A stretch of DNA of 64,000 nucleotides from Candidatus Opimibacter skivensis (GTDB lineage: Bacteria > Bacteroidota > Bacteroidia > Chitinophagales > Saprospiraceae): NCBI GenBank assembly GCA_016722045.1, contig JADKGY010000025.1, positions 45,775 to 109,774 of the forward strand, in the 5' to 3' direction. The notes beneath the pieces are model-generated. The model was not told the origin of the DNA. It did no database searches and saw nothing but the letters and a program-made list of their open reading frames with translations. This document shows, piece by piece, positions 37,083 through 47,330 of this stretch (the stretch's first letter is position 1; the number at the start of each line of letters is the position of its first letter). Position numbers and translations under genes: made by a program.

Positions 37083-39317
37083 ATGAAATGTTTGAATCTG
37101 TTTATACTATCTCTGCTATTAATTGCCTCATCCCACGCCCAAAAACTCATGGGCTTCACAGATACCAATGCCACAAAACAAATCGATTGGGAAAAACAAT
37201 TTGATGCACAACTCAATGCACATAACCTGGATACCTGGATGCAGTTTCTGACGTCCCATCCTCATCATGTAGGCAGTCCACAGGATAAAGCGAATGCAGA
37301 ATACATGGCCAACTTATTTAAACAATGGGGCTATCAAACCGAAATCGTATCCTATGATGTTCTCTTTCCGACTCCCCTGACAAGATCGTTGGAACTCTTA
37401 GGTAGCAATCCTTATAAGGCAAAGCTTGAAGAAGCAACTTTGAAAGAAGATAGAACTTCCGGGCAAAAAAGCGAACAACTTCCTTCTTACAATGCCTATT
37501 CGGCCGATGGCGATGTGACCGCTCAATTGATCTTTGTCAATCGGGGTACTCCGGCAGATTATGAAGAACTGGATAGAATGGGAATAGATGTAAAAGGTAA
37601 AATTGTGATTGCCAAATATGGAGGATCATGGCGTGGTATAAAACCAAAAGTAGCAGCAGAGCATGGCGCTGTTGGCTGCATTATTTATTCAGATCCGGCA
37701 GATGATGGCTATGTACAGGGCGATGTTTATCCAGAAGGTGCTTATCGCCCCAAGGATGGTGTTCAACGCGGATCTGTAATGGATATGCCTGTTTATCCGG
37801 GTGATCCACTCACGCCCGGAGTGGGAGCAACCAAAGATGCTAAACGATTGGATAGGAGCGAAGCGGTGACGATTATGAAAATTCCTGTATTACCGATCTC
37901 TTATGAAGATGCATTACCGTTATTACAATCATTACATGGGCCAGTCGCACCTTCATCATGGAGAGGTGGATTGCCGATCACATATCATGTAGGTCCGTCC
38001 ACTGACAATGTGCATTTAAAATTGAAATTCAACTGGGACTTAAAACCATTATATAATGTCATTGCAAAATTATCGGGCATTGAATTCCCCGATGAATGGA
38101 TCATTCGGGGCAATCATCACGATGGCTGGGTCAATGGCGCCGAAGATCCGATCAGCGGCATGGTGGCAGAACTTGAAGAAGCAAGAGCCATTGGTGAATT
38201 GGTAAAAAAAGGATATAAATTAAAACGCACCTTAGTGTATTGTGCATGGGATGGAGAAGAACCTTCACTCCTCGGTTCTACAGAATGGTCTGAAGATCAC
38301 CAGGAGGAGTTAAGAAAAAAGGCAGTTTTATATTTAAATACGGATAGCAATTCACGTGGTTTTATCGGTGCATCCGGATCACATACATTGGAACCTTTCT
38401 TTAATGAAATCGCTGACGCTGTAATCGATCCGCAGACCGGTGTAAGTATACAGGAGAGAAAATATGCTTCTACTTTAGTCAACGCAGATAAAGCATCGAG
38501 AACTAAATTGATTGGAAATAAAAATATTAAACTGGGTGCGCTTGGTGCAGGATCCGACTGGTCTGGTTTTCTTCAACATTTAGGTATTGCATCATTGAAT
38601 CTCGGTTTTGGAGGTGAAGGAGATGGTGGAGAATATCATTCCATTTATGATTCCTATGATCATTATATAAGATTTGGTGATCCTGGTTTTCAATATGGTG
38701 TTGCATTGTCAAAAACCGCCGGCCGTGTGATGATGAGAATGGCCAATGCAGATGTATTGCCATTTGATGTGAATATTTTTTATAAAACAGTCAATGACTA
38801 CGTAACTGAATTAAAAACATTGCTCGACAATACAAGAACCCAAACGGATGAAGAAAATAATATGATTCGTGATAGCTTATTTGATCTGGCAAAAGATCCG
38901 ACGAAGACATATCACGCACCAAAAATAAAAGATGCTGTGCCTTTTCTTAATTTCAGTGATCTTGAAAATGAGATGATGCAGATGAAAAATCGTACAGAAG
39001 AATTTCAAAAACAATATGGTGATGCTACCCGCTTACCGGTGGAAAAACAAAATGAGATGAATCAAATCTTATATCAAATTGAAAGAAGTCTCATCAATGA
39101 AAACGGATTGCCCAGGAGAGCATGGTATAAACACGAGATTTATGCACCAGGATATTATACGGGGTATGGTGTAAAGACATTGCCGGGCATACGTGAAGCT
39201 ATTGAACAGCGCAATTGGAAAGAAGCGCAAGACAATATTGAGATCGTTTCGAAGACAATAGATCAATATACACTACAAGTGCAGAAGGCGATGGGGGTGA
39301 TGATAAATAAGTCTTAG
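37083..39317 (+). CDS. M28 family peptidase (glutamate carboxypeptidase II-like)
   Basis: 744 residues with an N-terminal signal peptide (ends near SSHAQ), so periplasmic or exported. A PA domain interrupts the N-terminal part (KGKIVIAKYGGSWRG, GAVGCIIYSDPADDGY). The M28 catalytic core follows with both zinc sites: His and Asp in GNHHDGWVNGAEDP, the catalytic Glu pair in AWDGEEPSLLGSTEW, Asp in LNTDSNS and His in EYHSIYDSYDHY. A helical C-terminal dimerisation domain like that of the transferrin receptor/PSMA completes it. It probably trims peptides from the C-terminus; the substrate is not known. Single-gene unit. Confidence 0.9.
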   Translation: MKCLNLFILSLLLIASSHAQKLMGFTDTNATKQIDWEKQFDAQLNAHNLDTWMQFLTSHPHHVGSPQDKANAEYMANLFKQWGYQTEIVSYDVLFPTPLTRSLELLGSNPYKAKLEEATLKEDRTSGQKSEQLPSYNAYSADGDVTAQLIFVNRGTPADYEELDRMGIDVKGKIVIAKYGGSWRGIKPKVAAEHGAVGCIIYSDPADDGYVQGDVYPEGAYRPKDGVQRGSVMDMPVYPGDPLTPGVGATKDAKRLDRSEAVTIMKIPVLPISYEDALPLLQSLHGPVAPSSWRGGLPITYHVGPSTDNVHLKLKFNWDLKPLYNVIAKLSGIEFPDEWIIRGNHHDGWVNGAEDPISGMVAELEEARAIGELVKKGYKLKRTLVYCAWDGEEPSLLGSTEWSEDHQEELRKKAVLYLNTDSNSRGFIGASGSHTLEPFFNEIADAVIDPQTGVSIQERKYASTLVNADKASRTKLIGNKNIKLGALGAGSDWSGFLQHLGIASLNLGFGGEGDGGEYHSIYDSYDHYIRFGDPGFQYGVALSKTAGRVMMRMANADVLPFDVNIFYKTVNDYVTELKTLLDNTRTQTDEENNMIRDSLFDLAKDPTKTYHAPKIKDAVPFLNFSDLENEMMQMKNRTEEFQKQYGDATRLPVEKQNEMNQILYQIERSLINENGLPRRAWYKHEIYAPGYYTGYGVKTLPGIREAIEQRNWKEAQDNIEIVSKTIDQYTLQVQKAMGVMINKS

Positions 39318-39443
39318 AAAAGTTATTGGTTGTAGGTTTTTAGAAGTTGGACAGGTATTGGGTTGTAAGTTGTTGGGTTTGAAAACCCTAAGACCAATAA
39401 CATATAACCAGTCCTTTTTCCAACAACCTTCAACCAATTCCCT

Positions 39444-39451
39444 TATTTTTG
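39444..39451 (+). promoter_or_regulatory. -7 promoter box directly before mfd (TATTTTTG)
   Basis: Exact TAnnTTTG match with only seven bases between its last G and the mfd ATG at 39459, which would give an mRNA with almost no leader. Confidence 0.45.
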
Positions 39452-39458
39452 CCCTCCC

Positions 39459-42400
39459 ATGACTGACCTGGAGCGGCTGATAGACTTATATAGTCAGGAC
39501 GCCTCCGTAAAATCACTTCAACAGGCACTGCATGCAGATCAGGCACATATAGAGGTGTCCGGATTGGCTGGCAGCGGGAAATCCTTTGTCCTTTCCGGAC
39601 TAACTTTGAATGGAATCGGCCCCTGGCTGGTCATTTCTCCAGATAAAGAAGCAGCCGCATATCTACAGAATACGCTCGCCTCCTTGATGCCAGATGCGGA
39701 TATTCTTTTTATCCCCGATAGCTTCAAACGTCCGGGTCTTTTCGAAGAAATTGTTGCAGGCCAGGTGATGGAGCGCACAGAAACGGTCAACAAACTATAC
39801 CAGAATGGCCTGACAGGATATATGAAAGCTTCGGTCATCGCTGTTACTTATCCAGAGGCATTGGTGGAATCTGTCATCTCGCCTTATGCCGTAGCTCAGC
39901 AACAAATACAAATTAAAAAAGGGGAAGATCTTGGTTTGGATGGCTTACTCGCTTTGTTGGTTGATATAGGATTTGATCGAGTAGACTTTGTATATGAGCC
40001 AGGTCAGTTTTCAATTCGTGGAGGCATCATTGATATTTTCTCATTCGGTAACGAATGGCCTTACCGTATCGAATTGTTTGATGAAGAAGTGGAGAGCATC
40101 AGGACTTTCGATCCGCTCACACAACTTTCACAACGCAATCTATCCTACGTCAACATTATTCCAAATGTTCAGACACATTTCAATAGTGAAGAGTATGTCT
40201 CATTATTGGAAGCAATTCCATCAAATACACATGTCTGGATCCAGGAGCCAATAATTTTAATTGATAAATATCAGGATACATTTGAACGGCTGTCTACCAT
40301 CAGATCAATTGATATCGATACAGAGCATCCGGCCACACAGCGATTTATTAAAGAAAAACATTGGGCCCCCACACATAAATTATTATCAGGACTACAATCT
40401 GCAAAATGGGTTTCTGAAGGAGATGCTGCTGAGCTACTCATACCTTCATCGAAGGTTACATTCAAAATGAAATCTCAGAAAAGTTTTAATAAAAATTTTC
40501 CATTACTCATCCAGGATTTAAAAAATCAAACAGCTGCAGGAAGGACAAATTATATATTCATGTCCAATGCGAGACAGGTAGAACGATTCTATACCATCTT
40601 TGAAGATCTCGGCGCCAGGATTCAATTCATCCCGGTCCTAAAATCAATACACGAAGGTTTTGTTGATTCTTCTGCAAATGTAGTTTGTTACACGGATCAC
40701 CAGATTTTCGAACGCTTTCATCAGTATCATCTTCGGAGAGGTTTTACAAAAGATCAGGCACTCAATGTGCGTATGCTCCGCGAACTTCAACCCGGTGATT
40801 ATGTCACACACATCGATCATGGTATTGGAAAATATTCTGGTCTTGAAAAAATAAACATCAGCGGACATCTCCAGGAATCGGTACGTCTGTTTTATAAAAA
40901 CAATGACATCCTTTACGTCAGCATTCAATCGCTGCACAAGATTTCAAAGTTTGTAGGTAAAGAAGGTACAGAACCTGTATTGAGCAAACTTGGATCAGAC
41001 GCGTGGGAAAATCTGAAACGAAAGACCAAAACTAAGGTCAAGGATATAGCACGTGAATTGATTAAACTTTATGCGTTGCGTAAAAGTGCTGAAGGTTTTG
41101 CGTTCCCTCCTGACGGTTATCTTCAAAATGAATTGGAAGCTTCCTTTATCTATGAAGACACACCTGACCAGCTCAAAGCTACACAGGATGTAAAAGAGGA
41201 TATGGAAAAACCACACCCTATGGATCGCCTCATCTGTGGAGATGTGGGTTTTGGTAAAACAGAAGTTGCCATACGTGCAGCGTTCAAAGCCATTGTCAGC
41301 GGAAAACAAGTCGCTGTGCTTGTGCCCACTACCATTCTCGCTCTTCAACACAGCTACAGTTTCAAAGATAGACTCGAGAATCTGGGTGTAAGTGTTGATT
41401 ATGTCAATCGTTTCCGGTCTGCAAAACAGAAAAAAGAAATCATGGAGCGATTGAAAGAAGGAAAGTTGGATCTCGTCATAGGTACGCATGCTTTGCTCAA
41501 CAATAAAATTGAATTCAAAGATCTGGGCTTATTGATCGTAGACGAAGAACAAAAATTCGGCGTGGCCGCTAAAGAAAAATTGCGAAAAATTCAGGTGAAT
41601 GTTGATACACTTACACTGACAGCTACACCTATTCCACGGACATTACAGTTTTCGTTGATGGCAGCGCGTGACCTTTCCATCATCAGGACACCACCTCCTA
41701 ACCGACAGCCCATTCACACTGAACGACGTGTATTTAGTGAAGAATTAATCCGTGATGCGATTTATTATGAAATCAACAGGGGAGGACAGGTTTTTTTTGT
41801 ACACAACAGGATCAAGACACTTCCGGAAATAGTGGCACTCATCAGGCGCGCATGCCCTGATGTCGATGTTGTCATGGCGCACGGCCAGATGGAAGCAGAT
41901 CACATGGAAGAAACCCTTTTGGAATTTATCAATAAAAAACATGATGTCCTGGTCTGTACGAACATCATTGAAACAGGTCTTGATATTCCAAATGCAAATA
42001 CGATCATGATCAACCAGGCCAATCAATTTGGCCTGAGTGATCTCCATCAATTACGGGGAAGGGTAGGACGATCTAATAAAAAAGCTTTCTGTTATCTCTT
42101 CACACCACCGCTTAGTACATTGACACAAGAAGCCCGTAAGCGTCTTCAGACGATTGAAGAGTATACAGATCTGGGTAGTGGTTTTGATATTGCCATGCGT
42201 GACCTTGACATCAGGGGTGCTGGTAATTTATTGGGCGGTGAACAAAGCGGATTTATTTCCGACATCGGATACGAGACCTATCAGAAAATACTTGAGGAAG
42301 CGATCCAGGAATTAAAAGAAAGCGATTTCAAAGATCTCTTCAAAGAACAAATGGAAAGAGATCGCAAGTATGTACAGGATGTGCAGATTGATACGGATGT

Positions 42401-42860
42401 AGAAATGCTTATTCCCGATGAATATGTTTCTAACATTGACGAGCGTCTGCGTCTTTATACCGAATTGGATAATATTGAATCAGAAGAAGGAATTCAAAAA
42501 TTTGCAATGAGTCTTGTAGATCGATTTGGATTACTTCCCCGTCAGGTTGAAGAATTATTTGATGGATTGAGACTGCGATGGATCGCACGGTCTCTTGGTT
42601 TTGATCGTGTGACACTTCGGGGATCTGTGTTGAGATGTTATTTTCATAAAAATGCGCAGTCAGCGTATTATGAAAGTGCCATTTTTGGAAAATTAATTAA
42701 AATCCTGGGCGCCCAAAGCCGGGTGTTGGATGTTCACCTTAAACAATCGGCCACCAGATTGATTATGATAAAGGAAAAAATAAAATCCATGAAGTCAGCA
42801 AGCGCATTTTTGTTTTCACTTCAGGGACTCACTGAACAAGAACCCGTCTCCGGCAAATGA
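39459..42860 (+). CDS. mfd: Transcription-repair coupling factor
   Basis: 1133 residues. Mfd pushes RNA polymerase off DNA lesions and recruits UvrA. Order: UvrB-like N-terminal domains (SGLAGSGKSFVL, degenerate Walker-like; PGQFSIRGGIIDIFS), the RNA-polymerase-interacting domain around 470-540 (LQPGDYVTHIDHGIGKY), then RecG-like translocase motors with Walker A CGDVGFGKTE, DEEQ-type box LLIVDEEQKFGV, LTLTATPIPRTLQ and the TRG/motif VI region QLRGRVGRSNKKAFCY. A TRCF C-terminal domain closes it. Its stop overlaps the start of the next gene by four bases (ATGA), so the PH-domain genes are probably co-transcribed. Confidence 0.96.
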   Translation: MTDLERLIDLYSQDASVKSLQQALHADQAHIEVSGLAGSGKSFVLSGLTLNGIGPWLVISPDKEAAAYLQNTLASLMPDADILFIPDSFKRPGLFEEIVAGQVMERTETVNKLYQNGLTGYMKASVIAVTYPEALVESVISPYAVAQQQIQIKKGEDLGLDGLLALLVDIGFDRVDFVYEPGQFSIRGGIIDIFSFGNEWPYRIELFDEEVESIRTFDPLTQLSQRNLSYVNIIPNVQTHFNSEEYVSLLEAIPSNTHVWIQEPIILIDKYQDTFERLSTIRSIDIDTEHPATQRFIKEKHWAPTHKLLSGLQSAKWVSEGDAAELLIPSSKVTFKMKSQKSFNKNFPLLIQDLKNQTAAGRTNYIFMSNARQVERFYTIFEDLGARIQFIPVLKSIHEGFVDSSANVVCYTDHQIFERFHQYHLRRGFTKDQALNVRMLRELQPGDYVTHIDHGIGKYSGLEKINISGHLQESVRLFYKNNDILYVSIQSLHKISKFVGKEGTEPVLSKLGSDAWENLKRKTKTKVKDIARELIKLYALRKSAEGFAFPPDGYLQNELEASFIYEDTPDQLKATQDVKEDMEKPHPMDRLICGDVGFGKTEVAIRAAFKAIVSGKQVAVLVPTTILALQHSYSFKDRLENLGVSVDYVNRFRSAKQKKEIMERLKEGKLDLVIGTHALLNNKIEFKDLGLLIVDEEQKFGVAAKEKLRKIQVNVDTLTLTATPIPRTLQFSLMAARDLSIIRTPPPNRQPIHTERRVFSEELIRDAIYYEINRGGQVFFVHNRIKTLPEIVALIRRACPDVDVVMAHGQMEADHMEETLLEFINKKHDVLVCTNIIETGLDIPNANTIMINQANQFGLSDLHQLRGRVGRSNKKAFCYLFTPPLSTLTQEARKRLQTIEEYTDLGSGFDIAMRDLDIRGAGNLLGGEQSGFISDIGYETYQKILEEAIQELKESDFKDLFKEQMERDRKYVQDVQIDTDVEMLIPDEYVSNIDERLRLYTELDNIESEEGIQKFAMSLVDRFGLLPRQVEELFDGLRLRWIARSLGFDRVTLRGSVLRCYFHKNAQSAYYESAIFGKLIKILGAQSRVLDVHLKQSATRLIMIKEKIKSMKSASAFLFSLQGLTEQEPVSGK

Positions 42861-43396
42861 GCATTAAAGAAGAATTGTTCACTAATCCACAGTTAAATAT
42901 TCAGCACCTCCCTGATGCTGATTTGTTGGAGATGGTCAGGTTAGAGCCAGCGTATAAAACAGTGCGTTATATCTCTTCCGCTTTGATTTCATTTATTGTT
43001 GTTTTTGTTTCATGGTTCGCACTTACGATTCAATTTAAAGAATGGCCTTACAGCGTTTCACTTTTTATATTCATAGTGTTGATTTCAGTATGGTCCATTC
43101 TATACAGTGGGATAGCGTATAGATACATGGGATATGCGCTCAGGGAGAAAGATATTAGTTTCAAATCAGGTTGGCTGTGGCGTAGTATGACTACAGTTCC
43201 ATTCAGCAGAGTGCAACATTGTGATATTAAGCAGGGCTTGATCGACAGGAGGTTTGGGCTGTCGAGACTCACTATATATACCGCGGGAGGACAAAGCACA
43301 GATCTGATGATACCGGGATTATTACCCGATACTGCTGAGCGTTTAAAAAGTTTTATTCTCAAATCAACTGAGCAGTCAACAGAAGAAAGGGTATAA
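42857..43396 (+). CDS. Bacterial PH-domain membrane protein (YdbS-like)
   Basis: 179 residues. Two membrane helices (about 35-78) are followed by one bacterial PH domain (bPH2/DUF304): YRYMGYALREKDISFKSG, then TTVPFSRVQHCDIKQG and LTIYTAGGQSTDLMIPGL. It overlaps mfd by four bases and is followed three bases later by a larger PH-domain protein; this small/large pair is the YdbS/YdbT arrangement seen in many bacteria. Role unknown. Confidence 0.85.
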   Translation: MSIKEELFTNPQLNIQHLPDADLLEMVRLEPAYKTVRYISSALISFIVVFVSWFALTIQFKEWPYSVSLFIFIVLISVWSILYSGIAYRYMGYALREKDISFKSGWLWRSMTTVPFSRVQHCDIKQGLIDRRFGLSRLTIYTAGGQSTDLMIPGLLPDTAERLKSFILKSTEQSTEERV

Positions 43397-43399
43397 ATA

Positions 43400-44905
43400 A
43401 TGGAAGGCCCGGCAAACATGCATCAACCACAGCGGCAATCCCCAAAGGCTGTTTTTCTGATTCTGCTCAAATATGGTCGGATCATCATCAGTACCATCTG
43501 GCCTATCCTTCTTGTAGTCTTAATCAATCCGGCCAGTCATAAGGGAATAATCATTACGATCATCGTTTTTGGAGTTGCTTTTCTCTCTTTGGTTTATTCT
43601 ATCCTGTCGTATCTGAAGTTTTATTTTTTTATTCAGGACGACGAATTGTGTGTCAGGTCTGGGGTCATCAGGAAAAAAATTTTAAATGTGCCTTTTGATC
43701 GTATACAATCTATTGATTTCAGGCAGAATCTTATTCATCAGTTTTTAAATGTGGTCAGTGTCCGGGTAGATACTGCAGGTTCCAAGGGCATTGAATTGGA
43801 ATTGGATGCTGTCGATCGTCATCGCGCTGAAGAATTGAGGGAAATCGTTTTGGCCTATAAACGAACAAAGAGTAATTCGACAAATGTAAATTCCGAATTG
43901 CTTTCTGATACTTCTGATGAATCACTTGCACCGGAATTAATACTAACGCTTTCTCCGAAAGATCTCATCAAAATCGGGATGAGTGAAAATCATTTAAGGA
44001 CGGCTGGCATCGTTTTTGCTTTTTTTCTGAGTATCGCTGACGATATAAATCAGGTACTTGGATGGGATGTGTATGGAAAACTAGAGGATACGACTTCTTC
44101 AATTTCATTATTAGGAATCTTTGCGACAATAATTGCAATTCCACTCTTTATCGGGATTTCATTTTTAATCACTTTGGTTCGGACTGTGCTGAGATATTAT
44201 GGATTAAAATTCTGGCGAGTCGGTCAAAATTTCAAAGTGGTCAGCGGACTCATTATCCGGAATGAGAAAACAATTCAAAAATCAAAGATCCAGTTGATCC
44301 GGTGGATGACATCTCCATTGAAACAAATATTCGGCATCTATCAGCTCAATATCTACCAGGCCACTAATATGGAGCATCAAAAAGATAAATCCCTTGTCAT
44401 TCCGGGTTGTTATCAGCAGCAGGTAGATGGCACGCTGGATATGACAGTTCCTGATTTCAGAAAAGCTGTGTTCAGTACGCACAAGATGGATATTTCGATT
44501 GTCATCCGTATGGTGTTTCTATTTGGATTTATTCCTGCCTTGGTTTTTGGAATTATGGCCTGGCGCAATGAAGGATTTATGCAATGGTTCCTCACGTTAA
44601 TATTTCCGATCGCTATCATCATGGGATATGCGTATCAGAAAAAACGGAGATTAAAGATTCATCCGGATTATATTCTGTCAGAAGCCGGAATATTCGGCAG
44701 ATCATACAAGCTCGTCGAAATTCATAAAATCCAGACTGTACAGATTCATTCCTCCCCTGTTCAACGTATGCGGGGTCTGAGTTCATTACACATCTTTACT
44801 GCGGGGGGAGACATCTCCTTTCCCTATCTAAAAGACGAGATAGCAAGACAGGCAAGGAATTATATTATGTACCGCGTAGAGAGGGATAAGGCATCGTGGA
44901 TGTAG
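43400..44905 (+). CDS. Bacterial PH-domain membrane protein (YdbT-like)
   Basis: 501 residues with several pairs of membrane helices and three bPH2-type repeats. The first is at about 80-150 (IQDDELCVRSGVIRKK, VPFDRIQSIDFRQN, VRVDTAGSKGIEL). The second is at about 270-350 (YGLKFWRVGQNFKVVSG and INIYQ-type text). The third is at the C-terminus (HPDYILSEAGIFGRSY, VEIHKIQTVQIHSSPVQRM, LHIFTAGGDISFP). Partner of the preceding YdbS-like protein; both are likely inner-membrane proteins of unknown role. The start at 43400 is three bases after the previous stop. Confidence 0.85.
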   Translation: MEGPANMHQPQRQSPKAVFLILLKYGRIIISTIWPILLVVLINPASHKGIIITIIVFGVAFLSLVYSILSYLKFYFFIQDDELCVRSGVIRKKILNVPFDRIQSIDFRQNLIHQFLNVVSVRVDTAGSKGIELELDAVDRHRAEELREIVLAYKRTKSNSTNVNSELLSDTSDESLAPELILTLSPKDLIKIGMSENHLRTAGIVFAFFLSIADDINQVLGWDVYGKLEDTTSSISLLGIFATIIAIPLFIGISFLITLVRTVLRYYGLKFWRVGQNFKVVSGLIIRNEKTIQKSKIQLIRWMTSPLKQIFGIYQLNIYQATNMEHQKDKSLVIPGCYQQQVDGTLDMTVPDFRKAVFSTHKMDISIVIRMVFLFGFIPALVFGIMAWRNEGFMQWFLTLIFPIAIIMGYAYQKKRRLKIHPDYILSEAGIFGRSYKLVEIHKIQTVQIHSSPVQRMRGLSSLHIFTAGGDISFPYLKDEIARQARNYIMYRVERDKASWM

Positions 44906-44910
44906 AAATG

Positions 44911-44941
44911 AGTAAACGGTAATCGGTAAGCAGTAATCAGT
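44911..44941. repeat. Degenerate heptamer array (GGTAATC / GCAGTAATC)
   Basis: Related heptamers begin five bases after the YdbT-like stop codon. Mirrors the array at 45018-45064 on the other side of the same convergent gap. Confidence 0.65.
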
Positions 44942-45017
44942 TTTTAATTTATTCTTTGAAACATGATTATTCATGAATAGAAATTCCGTTTTATCTAATT
45001 TTTAATTAATCAGATCC

Positions 45018-45064
45018 TTTACCGAAAACTGCTTACTGCTTACCGCTTACCACATTCCGATCAC
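45018..45064. repeat. Heptamer array (TTACCGC / TTACTGC)
   Basis: About five degenerate heptamers ending exactly at the stop codon of the membrane protein at 45065. The last units (CCGATCACC) match the lgt-side array. Confidence 0.7.
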
Positions 45065-45484
45065 CTATGCTGTCTTCTTTCCGCTGCCTAGATAAAGGCC
45101 AATAACACCGCCTGTAATAGCTACCATCACAGTACCAGCAGCCATGTCGATCAATACTGCATTTAGACTGGTGAAGTAATTCGATGTCCCCCATAAAGAA
45201 AGGTCAAAGGAAGCTACCATAAGGAATCCTAGTACCGCACCTACAGTAGCACCTCCGCCAAAACCTGATGTACCAGATTTTGTAAGGACATATGCCAGAA
45301 GGAAACCTGATGCCAGCTGGCCAAGGCCGAGGAAGAGCCAATTGAATTCTTCCATAGGTTTGTTAAGGCCTGCCATCATGCTTCCTTCCATAGTAGACAT
45401 GAGGAGCACGCCGTAGATGAGCCATCCGAGGAGGAAAAAGACGACACCACCGATGATTCCGCCGATGAGAAATTTGTTGTTCAT
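45065..45484 (-). CDS. Four-helix membrane protein of unknown function
   Basis: 139 residues with four predicted membrane helices at about 5-27, 48-66, 76-95 and 110-133, rich in Gly and Ala (IGGIIGGVVFFLLGW, TSGFGGGATVGAVLGFLM). The C-terminus is short and basic. No domain recognised. Lies 117 bases upstream of glyS in the gene order but transcribed after it in the same direction, with a gap that argues for a separate transcript. Confidence 0.65.
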   Translation of the reverse strand: MNNKFLIGGIIGGVVFFLLGWLIYGVLLMSTMEGSMMAGLNKPMEEFNWLFLGLGQLASGFLLAYVLTKSGTSGFGGGATVGAVLGFLMVASFDLSLWGTSNYFTSLNAVLIDMAAGTVMVAITGGVIGLYLGSGKKTA

Positions 45485-45601
45485 TCGTTTTGATTTTTAA
45501 AGAGTGAGAGAATAAAAAGTTGGTCCTTAAAATTAACTAAAAGTTATTGACTTACATATTTATTTTCCTCTTCCCGGCCACCAGCCCACTATACCCCTAT
45601 C

Positions 45602-47143
45602 TCAGAATAAACTCCTAAAACTTATCCCTTCTTCAACGATCCCCTGTATTTTAGAAATATGTATTCTATCCTGCTTTAACGTATCTCTCTCCCGTATCGT
45701 CACCGTCTGATCTTCGAGACTCTGATGATCTACAGTCACACAAAAAGGTGTACCAATCGCATCCTGTCTCCTGTATCGTCGCCCGATCGCATCCTTCTCA
45801 TCATACTGACACAGAAAACTAAATTTAAGATCATCAAATATCTTCCGTCCCATGGCTGTCAGATCATCATTATTTTTTAGCAATGGAAGTATAGCACATT
45901 TCACAGGCGCTAATGCAGGATGAAATTTTAAAACAATTCGTGTAGAATCTTTTCCATCGGCATCAGGCACAGTTTCTTCAGTATAAGCATTGCTCATCAT
46001 GGCGAGAAACATTCGATCTAAACCGATAGATGTTTCCACGACATACGGAACATAACTTTCATTGGTCTCCGGATCGAAGTATTGCATTTTCTTTCCACTC
46101 AATTCCTGATGACTGCTGAGATCAAAATCTGTCCGTGAGTGAATCCCCTCAAGCTCTTTAAACCCGAATGGAAATTCAAATTGCACATCTACAGCAGCAT
46201 TAGCATAATGAGCGAGATTGTCATGATCATGAAAGCGAAGTTTCGCAGGATCAGTGCCCAATGACAAATGCCATTTCATCCGTGTTTCCTTCCAGTAATT
46301 ATACCACTGCATCTCTGTACCCGGCTGAATGAAATATTGCATTTCCATTTGTTCGAATTCACGCATCCTGAAGATGAACTGACGTGCTATGATTTCATTT
46401 CGAAATGCCTTTCCGATCTGCGCGATACCGAATGGAAGTTTCTGACGTGTTGTTTTTTGAACATTCAGAAAATTGACAAATATTCCTTGCGCGGTTTCAG
46501 GACGCAGATATAATTTTCCTTCTTCACCTGCTATGTTTCCAAGTTGTGTATAGAACATCAGGTTAAACTGGCGTACTTCTGTCCAGTCTCTTGTACCACT
46601 GACAGGATCAGCTATTTCGAGTTCTTCGATGATCAGTTTGAGCTCGGGCATGTCGCCTTTTCCCATTGCTGTGACAAAGCGTCCATGAAGATGATCATGT
46701 TGTTTGATATAATCGGCTACGCGTTGATTTTCGGTTTTGTATTTATTCTCATCAAACTCATCGCCGAAACGTTTACGGGCTTTTTCTAATTCCTTTTCCG
46801 CTTTGGCCATGATTTTTTCAAGGCCTTCTTCGATGAGGACGTCGGCGCGATATCTTTTTTGAGATGTCTTGTTGTCCACCAATGGGTCATTGAATGCATC
46901 GACGTGTCCGGATGCTTTCCATGTTTTGGGGTGCATCATGATCGCGGCATCGAGACCGACGATATTCTCATGGTTTTGCACCATTGATCTCCACCAGTAG
47001 GTCTTGATGTTGTTCTTCAGCTCGACGCCATACGGTCCGTAATCATAGACACCACTCAATCCATCATAGACTTCGCTGGATGGGAAGATGAAACCATATT
47101 CTTTGCTGTGGGAGACGAGGTCTTTGAAGAGATCTGTGGACAT
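45602..47143 (-). CDS. glyS: Glycyl-tRNA synthetase (dimeric type)
   Basis: 513 residues; class II synthetase of the alpha-2 type used by Bacteroidota, archaea and eukaryotes, charging tRNA-Gly. Visible parts: N-terminal SKEYGFIFPSSEVYDGLSGVYDYGP, the class II motif-2 loop region with RPETAQGIFVNFLNV and IAQIGKAFRNEI, FRMREFEQMEMQYF, motif 3 (ETSIGLDRMFLAMM), and a C-terminal anticodon-binding domain (APVKCAILPLLK ... RYRRQDAIGTPFCVTVD). The start at 47143 is supported by a -7 box 26 bases upstream. No leader peptide or terminator was seen here, unlike ileS. Confidence 0.96.
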   Translation of the reverse strand: MSTDLFKDLVSHSKEYGFIFPSSEVYDGLSGVYDYGPYGVELKNNIKTYWWRSMVQNHENIVGLDAAIMMHPKTWKASGHVDAFNDPLVDNKTSQKRYRADVLIEEGLEKIMAKAEKELEKARKRFGDEFDENKYKTENQRVADYIKQHDHLHGRFVTAMGKGDMPELKLIIEELEIADPVSGTRDWTEVRQFNLMFYTQLGNIAGEEGKLYLRPETAQGIFVNFLNVQKTTRQKLPFGIAQIGKAFRNEIIARQFIFRMREFEQMEMQYFIQPGTEMQWYNYWKETRMKWHLSLGTDPAKLRFHDHDNLAHYANAAVDVQFEFPFGFKELEGIHSRTDFDLSSHQELSGKKMQYFDPETNESYVPYVVETSIGLDRMFLAMMSNAYTEETVPDADGKDSTRIVLKFHPALAPVKCAILPLLKNNDDLTAMGRKIFDDLKFSFLCQYDEKDAIGRRYRRQDAIGTPFCVTVDHQSLEDQTVTIRERDTLKQDRIHISKIQGIVEEGISFRSLF

Positions 47144-47169
47144 ATTTGTGGTTATAATTGGAAAGTCGG

Positions 47170-47177
47170 CAAAGATA
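47170..47177 (-). promoter_or_regulatory. -7 promoter box of glyS (TATCTTTG)
   Basis: Exact TAnnTTTG match on the minus strand, 26 bases before the glyS ATG. Confidence 0.5.
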
Positions 47178-47330
47178 CGAGGATGGAAGTAAAGCAGGGA
47201 GCATGGGGCAGGGGGCAGGGAGAGCGTAGCAGAGATGGATCAAATATGGAATTTGCCCTAGAAAACCCTACGAGTTTTTACTCCACGGTTTCATTTGGCA
47301 ATAAATGAGGGCTATCTTTTCTGGAATTAT

